Source: an uncultured Lachnospiraceae bacterium (lineage in GTDB: Bacteria; Bacillota; Clostridia; Lachnospirales; Lachnospiraceae). From it: a stretch of 36,697 bases of DNA. Shown here one piece after another: positions 6,545-15,083 of this stretch. The DNA is taken from positions 1 through 36,697 of the forward strand of contig CANDGI010000030.1 in the NCBI GenBank assembly GCA_947384285.1. Direction: 5' to 3'. Made by a program: the position numbers and the translations under genes. Each line of letters opens with the position of its first letter. Position 1 is the stretch's first letter. The notes below the pieces were generated by a model. That model had not been told where the DNA came from. It saw nothing but the letters and a program-made list of their open reading frames with translations, and did no database searches.

Positions 6545-8497
6545 TTAACCCAAAGACTGGTTCACTCTAGGCCAATATTCCCCATAGTCTTCCCGCCCAA
6601 GCTTCCGCCCGCTTTTTTCCATCTCGTGGGCAAGCCCCAAAAGCGCCATATCCATCGTCAATATCTGCTCCTGGGATTCCGCTGCAAGAAAGCTCCCATA
6701 GAGCAGCGCATTCTTGATTACGCTCCCAGTCACCTCAAACTGCTTTCCCAAAAAATGGTAATCCATATCCTCCGACACTGGCAGACGGGGCGGAACCATG
6801 GTGCGCCACATCCTTTCCCGGGACTGGGCATCCGGCATGGGAAAATCTACAATATCGCTGATTCTCCTGCGGAAGGCTTCATCAAAATTCTGGAGGTAAT
6901 TGGTGGCAAGGATGCTGGCTCCTTCGTATTCCTCCATTTTCTGCAGCAAAAAGGCCACCTCCATATTGCTGTACCTGTCATTGGATTCCTTAATCTCTGT
7001 GCGCTTGCCAAACAGCACGTCCGCTTCGTCAAAAAACAGAATTGCCATGCTCTTTTGCGCTTCTTCAAAAATACGGTTCAGCTTTTTTTCCATCTCCCCA
7101 ATGTATTTGTCCACTACCGACGGAAGTTCCACCCGGTACAGCTCCATCCCCAGAGCCGATGCCATGGCCTGGGCCGCCATAGTTTTCCCTGTTCCCGGCG
7201 GGCCTGCAAAAACCATCGATACTCCGTTTCCGTAAGGCGACTTTGCCAGAAATCCCCACTCCTCATAGACATGCTTATGGTTTTTTACCCTGTTTATGAT
7301 ATGGAACAGCTTTTCCTTCTGCACCGCTGGAAGAATCAAATCCTCCATGGTATAAACCCCCTCAACCTTTTTTGCATATTTTTGCAGGGAATGGCCGCCC
7401 CACTGGAGCACCGCCCGTCTCAAATCCTGCCCCAGGATGCCTTCTCGCCCATCGCTTCTGGCATAAGCTTTTCCCAGCTCCAGCATGCCCCGCAGCTTCC
7501 CAGGCAGAAAGGCATAGCGGTTCAAAAATTCCACCCTGTCCTCCTGGCTCTCCCAGAGATACTCCCCCGTCATCTCCCAATACATCTTTTTATCCTTTAA
7601 CACTTCCTGAAACGGGATGGCAAAGGACAAATATTGCCGCTCTTTTCCTGCAAAAAAAGCATATTCTTCCTCTTCCCCTAGAAAAAATACCGTCTCCTCC
7701 CCCTCCATCCAATCCAAAAGTTCCAGCGCCCCTTCCGCCCCCTCCTTTGGCAGCTCTATCGCCAAAAGGCCGTGGCGCAGCAGACGCTCCAGCATAATCT
7801 CCTGCAAATGCCCGGGGGACTCCAACGCTTCATACCGGGCAACGATAAGCCCTTTTCCCTGCTCTGCCGCCAAATAGGCATAATTCAGCTTTCGCCCGCT
7901 CCCCTTCCTGCCATGCAGGCAGCATACCTTCTTTCCCTGCGCCTGCCGGATGCACTGGCTGATCCTTGGATGCACTTTTGCCCGGTCTCCCAGATAAGGC
8001 AGCTGACCGCCGCTATGGGAATACCAATACATCCCCGGTATCTTTTGCTCCAAAAGGATGCCCTTGGATAAAAAGAGAAACACTCTCTCCTTCATCCGTA
8101 CAAAGGTTTTTCCTATTTCTCTGCCCTGCTCCCACTGGAATAGCAGCGGATTTGCCTGGTAAAAGAGTTCATCAGCGAAATCCCCCCTTCCGTTCCAAAA
8201 CCCTTCCCAGAAAGAAAGGGAAAACCCTTCCCCCTGTTTCAGGCCTGATTGGGCGGCGCGGATTTCCCAGTAAAGAACCGCCGCCAAAAACAAGGCTTCC
8301 CCCCGTCCAAGCCCTGCCCCCAAAACAACATAAAGGAATGGGGAAAACACTCCTCGCCCCACTCCTTCTTCCCCTCGCTTCCACAAAGCGTCAAAGGCTT
8401 TCTGCAAATCCCATCCTTCCGTTTTCCCCAAGACAGCTTTATCGCCCCAGGCTGCCAGCTCCTTCAAAAAGGCCTGGTAGCTTTTATATCCTTCCAT
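6545..8497 (-). CDS. eCIS-type AAA+ ATPase (Pvc15/Afp15-like)
   Basis: A 650-residue protein with a long N-terminal region and a single C-terminal AAA+ module. Walker A is GPPGTGKT near residue 430, Walker B is ILFFDEADVLFGKR near 490, sensor 1 is ILATNYLQNFD followed by the arginine finger segment AFRRRISD near 535, and sensor 2 lies in the C-terminal helices. This layout matches the ATPase present in nearly all eCIS clusters, which is thought to help assemble or load the particle. A TTG four codons upstream (8509) is also possible, but the ATG at 8497 begins the conserved part, with GGGGTGG close before it. The start overlaps a duplicated 22-bp sequence and a short upstream ORF. Confidence 0.9.
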   Translation of the reverse strand: MEGYKSYQAFLKELAAWGDKAVLGKTEGWDLQKAFDALWKRGEEGVGRGVFSPFLYVVLGAGLGRGEALFLAAVLYWEIRAAQSGLKQGEGFSLSFWEGFWNGRGDFADELFYQANPLLFQWEQGREIGKTFVRMKERVFLFLSKGILLEQKIPGMYWYSHSGGQLPYLGDRAKVHPRISQCIRQAQGKKVCCLHGRKGSGRKLNYAYLAAEQGKGLIVARYEALESPGHLQEIMLERLLRHGLLAIELPKEGAEGALELLDWMEGEETVFFLGEEEEYAFFAGKERQYLSFAIPFQEVLKDKKMYWEMTGEYLWESQEDRVEFLNRYAFLPGKLRGMLELGKAYARSDGREGILGQDLRRAVLQWGGHSLQKYAKKVEGVYTMEDLILPAVQKEKLFHIINRVKNHKHVYEEWGFLAKSPYGNGVSMVFAGPPGTGKTMAAQAMASALGMELYRVELPSVVDKYIGEMEKKLNRIFEEAQKSMAILFFDEADVLFGKRTEIKESNDRYSNMEVAFLLQKMEEYEGASILATNYLQNFDEAFRRRISDIVDFPMPDAQSRERMWRTMVPPRLPVSEDMDYHFLGKQFEVTGSVIKNALLYGSFLAAESQEQILTMDMALLGLAHEMEKSGRKLGREDYGEYWPRVNQSLG

Positions 8498-8570
8498 TTT
8501 CCACCCCAAAAAGCTGCCTTATGGCAAGCGTGTTCATACGCCATCTCCTATATCCTTCCATTTTCCACCC
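8485..8570 (-). repeat. 22-bp direct repeat duplicating the ATPase start region
   Basis: The same 22 bp (ending, on the minus strand, in GGTGGAAAATGGAAGG then ATATA) occurs at 8485-8506, over the ATPase start codon, and at 8549-8570, just after the SARP-like gene's stop. The upstream copy supplies an ATG with the same context. From it a 25-codon ORF (8561-8484) runs through the true start and stops 11 bases after it begins. It could act as a translational decoy or coupler. Confidence 0.8.
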
Positions 8571-8577
8571 TCCGAAA

Positions 8578-11283
8578 TCAGCACACCAGCTCCTGAAACG
8601 ATTTTCCAAAATCCAATTCCAAATCTTCTTTGTATAATTTTACCATACGGTCATACTGCTCTCTGGCCTCCTTCTGCTTTCCGCTATGGTAAAGGCAGGC
8701 AATCAAGTTCCTCACCGTCTCCTCGTCATACGGATCCACCTCCTGCATCCTCTGCAAGAAGGGAATCGCCCGCTCCCCCTTATTTTCCTGCATCTGTTTT
8801 TCCGCTTCTGCCTTACAGGCCAAAAGATACTCCTCCTCCAGCTTCCGGGCTGTCCCATACGCCCACAGATATCCCATCTCTTCCATATACCCGCCCTGGT
8901 AGAGCTGCATCATACGGCCCGGATCCCCCTTTTTTTCTTTGCACTCCCCGATGCATCTTTCCAGCTCCTCCAGCTCGGAAGAAACCATCCCCATATTTAA
9001 CGAATATTTTTTCTTCTCATAGACAATCAGATTTTCCCACCCCTCCTGGGTAAAAATCTGGCGGATGCTGTAGAGGGTAGTGTGGAACAAAGCTGTCGCG
9101 CTTTTGGCTCCGGTTTCCGGCCACAGGAGAGCAATCAGCTCTTCCCTGGCAACGCCCTCCCCCTGCAGATGGAACAGATAGGCAAACAGCTCCTGAGCCT
9201 TTTTCGTCCGCCACATCACTTCCTCTTTTTCCTTTAGGAGCACGCGAAAACGCTTCATACACCGAATCTGTATCTGTTTTCCATTTTCCAGCTTCAGCGC
9301 GGCAGCTTCCCGTTCTGCCGCTAGAGGCGCGATCGGCTCCTGTACATGCTTGTGGAGAAAATCAATCTCCTCAAAAATATGCTGATGCTTCCTGGCAAAG
9401 TCCTTGAGCTGAATCTGGTTTTTATGTAAAAACCGATCTCCCACGCCGGCCTGGTCCACTGCTTTCCGATAATTTTTCCGGTTCCAGGACAAGACCGCCA
9501 GCATTTTCCAGGCCACCGCCGTATGCAGCGTCTCATACTCCGCATTCTGGATAATCTGCTGCGCGCATTGATACACCTCTGCAAAATCTGCCGCCTGGTA
9601 CGCCGCTGCGAGCTGCTCCGACAGCATACAGTTTTGAAGCAAAAATCCATCCTCCATCTCATAAAAGCTGGTTTTTTCTTCCAAAAGCCCTCCTGAAAAA
9701 AGCACCCGGTCCGCCGCAGACAAGAACGTGCCCTCCCGAAAATAAGCGCCCGCTCTCTTCCAGCCGGCAAGGCTTTCCTTGGCCTCCTGCACCTTTTGAA
9801 GGCAGCAATCATATTTAATGCGCTCCGTGCAGGCCTCCTCAGCCAGAGCGCCCCATTCCTTTTCGGAGATTTGCTCCGCCTGCTCCAAACACTGCCCCGA
9901 ACGCTTTAGATTCCCCTCCTTCCTCTCTGCCACTGCCGCAAACAAAAGCGCCTTCTTATACTCCTTCTTTTTTCCCGCTTTCCAGAAAGCATTTGCCGCC
10001 TCCATCAGTTCTTTCCTGGCCTTTTCCTTCTCTCCGCAGATCCACAGATATTTCCCATAGACAAACTTAGATTTGGGGGTTAAGCTGCAATCCTGGCTGT
10101 GCAGAAATCCAAACCACCGTTCTAAGGTATCATACAGCCTTTCCTTTAGGATTCCCTCGCCAGCCACCTCAAGAACAGCCTGCACCACTTCCGGGGCGCA
10201 TCCTCTGCACCCATATTCTGCCGCCTGCACCTTATCCTCTGTTTTCAAAAAATAATATGCCGCTTTCCTCAAGGATTCCATCTGTTCCTCCCTGGACAGC
10301 CTGGATAAAAGGAAGCGCTGGAAAATGGAGTGGTAGCGGTAGATGCCGCTCCCCTCCCCCAGGCTCTGCACAAACAATTTTTCCCTGGAGAGATATTTCA
10401 GCATGCTTTTTGACTGGTAGTTCCCCAGGATATAATTGCATGCCGGCGCCGTCATATAATCCAAAACAGCTGTTTTTTCCAAAAATGTCTGGATATCATA
10501 AGGAAGCATTTTATAAACCCTTGTGGTTAGATAGTCCGATACCTCCAGCTTTTCGCAGATTCCACGCACTGCCTTAAGCGTCATCTTCCCTCGCTGCCTG
10601 CGCATCTGCTGAATAATCTGAACGACTCCCACCGGCCATCCTTCCGTATAAAAATAAATCAACTCCGCAGCCTGCAGAAAAAGCCGGCCATCCTCCATTT
10701 CCCCCAAAAGCAGTCCGATCTCCGTAAGGCCGAATTTCAAATCTTCCATCCCAATGCAGGACGCGCGCCCCTGCGCTGCATATTCTTCCAGCATATCCGG
10801 CAAAGACCGCATTTCCACAATAAAAAAACGGAGTTTTTCACTCATGGTTTCAATCAGAACGTCCAAAAGATTGAAAATATCTGGATTGTGGATTTCTTGA
10901 AAATCATCCAGGATAATATTCATCCTCTCCACCTGCTCATCCAGCCATACCACCAAACGCTCCACCAGAACATCCAAATTCTCCGAAAGCGGTGCAAAAT
11001 CCTGGAAGCTTAGCTTCTCCTTCCCCAGCGCTTTTTCCACCGCTCTTGTCAGATTCCTTACAAACGACATCAGTTCATTATCCGTCTCGCTTAAGCTGTA
11101 CCACGCGCTTCTTTCCTTGCAGCTGCTTACATAATGCGCCAATATCTGGGTTTTTCCATAACCTGCCCCTGCGTTTAGCAATACGACCCGTTCCTCTAAG
11201 GAGTGCAAAAGCTGGTCTGCCCTCCGTTCCACGTATTCCCGCTCCACGTCAGGTATCTGTATTTTATCGTTTTTGTTCCTCAT
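8578..11283 (-). CDS. Giant ATPase regulator with SARP/BTAD-like C-terminus
   Basis: This 901-residue protein combines three parts. Residues 1-300 form a MalT-like NTPase with Walker A GAGYGKTQ near residue 40 and Walker B IILDDFQEI near 140. Residues 330-640 look like TPR/helical repeats, a typical sensing region. Residues 665-900 are a winged-helix DNA-binding unit (KRFRVLLKEKEEVMWRTKKA, then FHTTLYSIRQIF) followed by a BTAD-type helical domain ending in YDEETVRNLIACLYHSGKQ and YDRMVKLYKEDLELDFG. Proteins of this design activate transcription after ligand and ATP binding. It sits directly between the small PqqD-like gene (14 bp away) and the ATPase gene, so it is probably the pathway activator of the injection system. 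The signal sensed is unknown. Confidence 0.85.
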   Translation of the reverse strand: MRNKNDKIQIPDVEREYVERRADQLLHSLEERVVLLNAGAGYGKTQILAHYVSSCKERSAWYSLSETDNELMSFVRNLTRAVEKALGKEKLSFQDFAPLSENLDVLVERLVVWLDEQVERMNIILDDFQEIHNPDIFNLLDVLIETMSEKLRFFIVEMRSLPDMLEEYAAQGRASCIGMEDLKFGLTEIGLLLGEMEDGRLFLQAAELIYFYTEGWPVGVVQIIQQMRRQRGKMTLKAVRGICEKLEVSDYLTTRVYKMLPYDIQTFLEKTAVLDYMTAPACNYILGNYQSKSMLKYLSREKLFVQSLGEGSGIYRYHSIFQRFLLSRLSREEQMESLRKAAYYFLKTEDKVQAAEYGCRGCAPEVVQAVLEVAGEGILKERLYDTLERWFGFLHSQDCSLTPKSKFVYGKYLWICGEKEKARKELMEAANAFWKAGKKKEYKKALLFAAVAERKEGNLKRSGQCLEQAEQISEKEWGALAEEACTERIKYDCCLQKVQEAKESLAGWKRAGAYFREGTFLSAADRVLFSGGLLEEKTSFYEMEDGFLLQNCMLSEQLAAAYQAADFAEVYQCAQQIIQNAEYETLHTAVAWKMLAVLSWNRKNYRKAVDQAGVGDRFLHKNQIQLKDFARKHQHIFEEIDFLHKHVQEPIAPLAAEREAAALKLENGKQIQIRCMKRFRVLLKEKEEVMWRTKKAQELFAYLFHLQGEGVAREELIALLWPETGAKSATALFHTTLYSIRQIFTQEGWENLIVYEKKKYSLNMGMVSSELEELERCIGECKEKKGDPGRMMQLYQGGYMEEMGYLWAYGTARKLEEEYLLACKAEAEKQMQENKGERAIPFLQRMQEVDPYDEETVRNLIACLYHSGKQKEAREQYDRMVKLYKEDLELDFGKSFQELVC

Positions 11284-11297
11284 AGCATCACTGCCCC

Positions 11298-11567
11298 CTA
11301 CGGATCTATCAGGGAGTTTTCCTGGGACACGCCAATAAAATCCATATAATCCACCATAAATTGTGCCAGCAGAAAGCCTGCCACAACCTCATCCGTCCCA
11401 TTTCTTTCCACCAGGCAGCGTATCATCTCATTATTCTCACAGATTCCTTGTTCCATGATTTCCATAATCCGGCAATCTTCCTTTGCCACATACATGCTTT
11501 CCTCCTGGTTTCTCAAAATCCATTCCCCGTTCTCTTTTTTGACTGTCACGCCTTCCCTCCACCGCAT
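11298..11567 (-). CDS. Small PqqD-like protein between the two regulators
   Basis: An 89-residue protein whose pattern (hydrophobic strands, then RIMEIMEQGICENNEMIRCL and an amphipathic helix FLLAQFMVDYMDFIG) resembles the winged-helix fold of PqqD-type peptide-binding proteins. No PQQ or radical-SAM gene is nearby, so it is more likely a small regulator or adaptor for one of its neighbours. It begins 15 bp after the LuxR-type regulator gene and ends 14 bp before the SARP-like gene, with AAAGGGG upstream of its ATG, so the three genes form one transcription unit. The family call is tentative; the coding call is firm because of spacing and frame. Confidence 0.5.
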   Translation of the reverse strand: MRWREGVTVKKENGEWILRNQEESMYVAKEDCRIMEIMEQGICENNEMIRCLVERNGTDEVVAGFLLAQFMVDYMDFIGVSQENSLIDP

Positions 11568-11582
11568 AATCCCCGTCCCCTT

Positions 11583-13964
11583 TCACAACTCCAGCAGAGA
11601 GGCTTTCCGCTCAGCATCCTGCCTGTTTTTTACGCCTAGTTTCTTATAGATGTTTTTTTTGTGGAATTTCAAGCTGTTGTAAGTAATCCCACATCTTTCG
11701 CAAATCTCCTTTGTGGAAATCCCCTGACAGAGGAGCTTTAATATTCCTAACTCTTTTTCCGTAAAGATTTCCGTCCGCACAAGCTCTGTTTTTAAATAAT
11801 CTGGATAAAAATGCGCCATGCGGGCCGTCTCTTCTTTTACTTCCTTCAAAAAATCCGGGGAAATATTCCTGCTATCCTTCCCATCCCCTGCACCTGCAGC
11901 CCGCTGTTTTTCCCACAGGTCCAGCAGCGGCAGAACCGCCCCGCCTTCCTGCGCCACTACCCTTGTAAAATGAAAATATTCCGCTTTTTTCAATGCTCCC
12001 TCAAAGGCTTCCTCCCACAGCCTGCTTCCGGTGCGGTACAAAAACACCGCTTTCAAAAGCTGGTTTTCCATCCAATGGTAATGCCGCTCATATTCCGTAA
12101 AATACAGGTTCATCCGCTCAATCAGCCCTGCCGCCTCCTCATAGCGCGCCAATGCCAAAAGGCAGCGTATTTTCTGGATATAGCGGTAACGGTCCAGGGT
12201 GCAGAAAGCTTCTTTTTCATCCGGCGCAGTAAGAAGGTATTTTTCCGCCGCCTCCTGATCGCCCTGCAGCAGGGACAGCCACACAGCCAGGGCGTCCATG
12301 TTCTGGAACAGCTGCACCGCGCCTTCGTTCTCCGCTTTCCGCCGGATGCTGGCCAGTGTGCTCTTGGCCACCCCAAGCTGCCCACGGAACAGATGATATT
12401 TCACCAAAACCCCGGAGGCCGCAAAACTCATCTCGATTTTTCCTCCTGCATCCGCCATCATGGAGCCTGTATTCAACCTGGTCTGCACCTCGTAATCACT
12501 CATAGTATTCTTTTCAAATCCGCTTTCTGCCAGGGCGATATTCACAAGGCCTTTCCCGTGCGCCCCCAAAACAGCCTCCACCGGCTTTTTCATAACAGCC
12601 GCCAGCTCCTTATCGATCCTGCTCCATTCGCAAAAATCCAGCCCACCGTTCATAATGGAAGGAAGGTTGCTGGTCACAGAAAATTCCGGCATTTTCATTT
12701 CCCTGTTCATCACCATAACCGCGGCATTTTTCAAAATGCCAATAATGCCGTGGATTCCCCGGTGGGGAATGGCGATATCCAGGTAGCACAGCCAGGTCCT
12801 GGCTCTTTTGCGCTGGGCGTTTGACAGGTGCTTTTTCTTGCTGTACTGCAATAACTCCTGATACCACTCCTCCGATTCCTCTTTCTGCAGCATAATGGAA
12901 TAAAGCATGCACATGCCGTACATCAGCTCCGGGCTGCTCAAAATTTCCTCCCGGGGAAGGGAAAGGTAAAAACGCCTGGTCTCAAAAAAATGGGCGACTC
13001 CCGCATGCTTTTGTGCATTTTTCAAAAGCATCTGGGAAATCTTATGAGCGTCCCCTACCTTTTCATAATATTCCAACGCCAGGTCAATCTGCCCCTGCCT
13101 TTCATAATACCGGGCCGCCTCCCTGTAATTTGACAGGCAATCTTCTTTACTGTACAAAAAAGACTGTTTCCACAGCAAGAAGCTTCTCAAAAAAGGCCGC
13201 ATGACCCAGGTTCCATCCTCATTTAGAAAAAGAAAATCCCCGACATTACGGGCATCCTCCAAAATCTGGACAATATTTTCTTTTAAGGTAAGCATCCCAG
13301 CCATCTCTATGGTAAAAGACGGAAATGCACACAGGGCAAGCATCACTTCCTGGATATCACTGTCCCAGTGTTCCCAAAAGGCCGTCTCGGAATAAAAAAA
13401 CAGTTCCAAACGAACAACCTCCCACAGCTTCCCGTCCAGGGGATCTCCGCTTTCCATGTGCCGAAGCATAAATTTTAATGCCACCACATGGCCTTTTGCA
13501 TGTTTTTTTAGAAATTCTACCTCTCCCCTGGTCAGGGTAAATCCAGACTGGGAAAACAACGTCCTGATTTCCCGTTCGCCAAACTGGAAATCACGCACTC
13601 CGCACCGAAAGAAATTCAGTTTCAGATCCACCTCGATCAGCCAGCTAGGCATAGGCCCCCGGCTGATTAAAATAATCTGCCTGCCCCCCTGCAGGCACAG
13701 CTGCCGGACATATTCCCTGGCGTCTTCTTCTGATGCCCATTGCAGGTCGTCTACCACCACCACGTCATCCTTTAATTCCTCCAGCGGAGGTAAATCCCTG
13801 TGCATTTCTGGATGACAGTGAATCGTAAGGTGCTTCTTCCTGCGCAAAAAGTATTCTACCGCCGCTGTCTTTCCACATCCTGCCACACCATACATATATA
13901 AATTTCTATCTTCTGACAGCTTCAGCTTTGACTGAACCGCTGGAACCTTCACGTATTCTGACAT
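11583..13964 (-). CDS. MalT/LuxR-type ATPase transcription regulator
   Basis: A 793-residue regulator. Walker A (GVAGCGKT, residues 26-33) and Walker B (VVVVDDLQWA, about 67-76) define the N-terminal NTPase. The middle holds helical repeats, and residues about 732-793 form a LuxR helix-turn-helix (FTEKELGILKLLCQGISTKE, then YNSLKFHKKNIYKKLGVKNR). The start at 13964 is chosen because GGGAGGAAG precedes it by 5 bases; an extension to a GTG at 14117 has no such site and encodes an unlike, non-conserved N-terminus. It is the first gene of the minus-strand cluster and probably senses a signal and drives the downstream regulators and injection-system genes. Confidence 0.85.
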   Translation of the reverse strand: MSEYVKVPAVQSKLKLSEDRNLYMYGVAGCGKTAAVEYFLRRKKHLTIHCHPEMHRDLPPLEELKDDVVVVDDLQWASEEDAREYVRQLCLQGGRQIILISRGPMPSWLIEVDLKLNFFRCGVRDFQFGEREIRTLFSQSGFTLTRGEVEFLKKHAKGHVVALKFMLRHMESGDPLDGKLWEVVRLELFFYSETAFWEHWDSDIQEVMLALCAFPSFTIEMAGMLTLKENIVQILEDARNVGDFLFLNEDGTWVMRPFLRSFLLWKQSFLYSKEDCLSNYREAARYYERQGQIDLALEYYEKVGDAHKISQMLLKNAQKHAGVAHFFETRRFYLSLPREEILSSPELMYGMCMLYSIMLQKEESEEWYQELLQYSKKKHLSNAQRKRARTWLCYLDIAIPHRGIHGIIGILKNAAVMVMNREMKMPEFSVTSNLPSIMNGGLDFCEWSRIDKELAAVMKKPVEAVLGAHGKGLVNIALAESGFEKNTMSDYEVQTRLNTGSMMADAGGKIEMSFAASGVLVKYHLFRGQLGVAKSTLASIRRKAENEGAVQLFQNMDALAVWLSLLQGDQEAAEKYLLTAPDEKEAFCTLDRYRYIQKIRCLLALARYEEAAGLIERMNLYFTEYERHYHWMENQLLKAVFLYRTGSRLWEEAFEGALKKAEYFHFTRVVAQEGGAVLPLLDLWEKQRAAGAGDGKDSRNISPDFLKEVKEETARMAHFYPDYLKTELVRTEIFTEKELGILKLLCQGISTKEICERCGITYNSLKFHKKNIYKKLGVKNRQDAERKASLLEL

Positions 13965-14138
13965 GCTCTTCCTCCCTGTACTCTCTTTTGTAGATTTTAC
14001 CTCAAAACAATGATTTTGTGACCTACCCTTGGGGGTAGTTTGCCTGTTTTTTTCTTCCAGCAGGGATACCAGGCGCCTGTTGTCTGTATGGATATGATAT
14101 TTAACCGCCTTGTACACTGCAAAAGCTGCTATAATAAA

Positions 14139-14170
14139 TTATTGACATATGTCAATAATCGGGTTATACT
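14139..14170 (+). promoter_or_regulatory. Promoter and palindromic operator of the DUF134-NifX gene
   Basis: TTGACA (14142-14147), a 17-bp spacer and TATACT (14165-14170) make a near-consensus sigma-70/A promoter. The -35 lies inside a perfect 20-bp palindrome (14139-14158, half-site TTATTGACAT), so a dimeric repressor bound there would block polymerase. The encoded DUF134 protein has its own helix-turn-helix and could be the regulator; this is inference. Confidence 0.8.
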
Positions 14171-14204
14171 GTCTGTATCAGATAAAATTCAGGAGGAAAA
14201 CCTT

Positions 14205-14939
14205 ATGGCACGTCCCAATAAGCCGCGGCGGGTATGCCGTATGCCTATCTACACCCACTTTTATGCCAAAAAGCCAGAAAATCCTGTATGCCAGCAGGGA
14301 TTGGAGCTTAGCATTGAAGAATACGAGGCCATCCGTCTGTTGGATTACCAGGGGCTCACCCAGCAGGAAGCCGCTGCCCTGATGGGCGCTGGCCGTACCA
14401 CCATTCAGGCATTGTATACCCAGGCCCGGCGGAAGCTGGCACGTTTTTTAGTAGAAGGCTTCCCCCTTACCATCCAGGGCGGAAATTATGAACTCTGCCC
14501 TGGGCAAAAGAATCTGAATCAAAACATGGAAAAAGGAGAACATCGTATGAAAATTGCAGTTACCTATGAAGATGGACAGGTATTCCAGCATTTTGGGCAT
14601 ACCAGCCAATTTAAAGTTTATGAAGTGGAAAATGGAACTATTGTTTCTTCTGAAATTGTCGACACCAATGGGCAGGGACATGGCGCGCTGGCAGGATTTC
14701 TGCTGGGCGGCGGCGTGGATGTGTTGATTTGCGGCGGAATCGGCGGCGGTGCAAGAAATGCACTGGCAGAAGCCGGAATTGAGCTTTATCCTGGCGCAAC
14801 TGGGGACGCTGACGCACAGGTGGAATCCTTTTTGAAGGGGCAGCTGGTCTATGACCCGGATACTATGTGCAGCCATCACTCTCATGAGGAGGGGCATGAC
14901 TGTGGGAATCATGGGTGCGGAGCCGGGAAGTGCCATTAA
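14205..14939 (+). CDS. DUF134 - NifX/dinitrogenase-cofactor-like fusion protein
   Basis: A 244-residue protein. Residues 1-100 are a DUF134 domain (ARPNKPRRVCRMPIYTHFYA, then a helix-turn-helix in LTQQEAAALMGAGRTTIQAL). Residues about 120-215 form a NifX/NifB-type cofactor-binding fold (MKIAVTYEDGQVFQHFGHTS, VDVLICGGIGGGARNALAEA). The last 25 residues are rich in His and Cys (SHHSHEEGHDCGNHGCGAG), which suggests metal binding. In many anaerobes such proteins occur without nitrogenase and are thought to handle or sense metals or iron-sulfur carriers. The ATG at 14205 follows AGGAGG. An upstream extension to 14040 would cross the promoter and is rejected. Confidence 0.85.
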   Translation: MARPNKPRRVCRMPIYTHFYAKKPENPVCQQGLELSIEEYEAIRLLDYQGLTQQEAAALMGAGRTTIQALYTQARRKLARFLVEGFPLTIQGGNYELCPGQKNLNQNMEKGEHRMKIAVTYEDGQVFQHFGHTSQFKVYEVENGTIVSSEIVDTNGQGHGALAGFLLGGGVDVLICGGIGGGARNALAEAGIELYPGATGDADAQVESFLKGQLVYDPDTMCSHHSHEEGHDCGNHGCGAGKCH

Positions 14940-14948
14940 AAATCATAT

Positions 14949-15058
14949 GATACGGAGGTCAAGGCAGGACTTCCCTTCCTCACACAAACTGGGCAACGTT
15001 CCGACCCATGAATCGTTTGCTTAGAGGAAGGGAAATCCTGCCTTTCCTGTGTATCAAA
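14949..15058. repeat. Palindromic intergenic element, copy 1
   Basis: A ~33-bp imperfect stem (arms 14949-14981 and 15025-15057, from GATAC through AAGGCAGGA(C/T)TTCCCTTCCTC) encloses a ~43-base head containing GGGCAACGTTCCGACCCATG and CGTTTGCTTA. It fills the gap between two convergent genes and could end transcription from both sides. A second, rearranged member lies at 33609-33806 with the same ends and head but a different stem sequence. Confidence 0.75.
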
Positions 15059-15083
15059 ATATAAAAAGCATGTATATCTGCTG

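Noticed and set aside
6626-7600. Plus-strand ORF of 324 codons
   Set aside because: Entirely opposite the well-motifed AAA+ ATPase gene; composition is typical antisense.
11811-12824. Plus-strand ORF of 337 codons
   Set aside because: Antisense shadow of the LuxR-type regulator, with no domain or ribosome-binding site.
1-13964. Ordinary contractile-tailed prophage or type VI secretion system
   Set aside because: No capsid, portal, terminase, integrase or lysis genes are seen; the ATPase, DUF6760-like and sheath signature favour eCIS, and T6SS genes such as tssJLM are absent.
13965-14117. N-terminal extension of the LuxR-type regulator to a GTG start
   Set aside because: The ATG at 13964 has a strong GGGAGGAAG at ideal spacing, and the extension is unlike the family.
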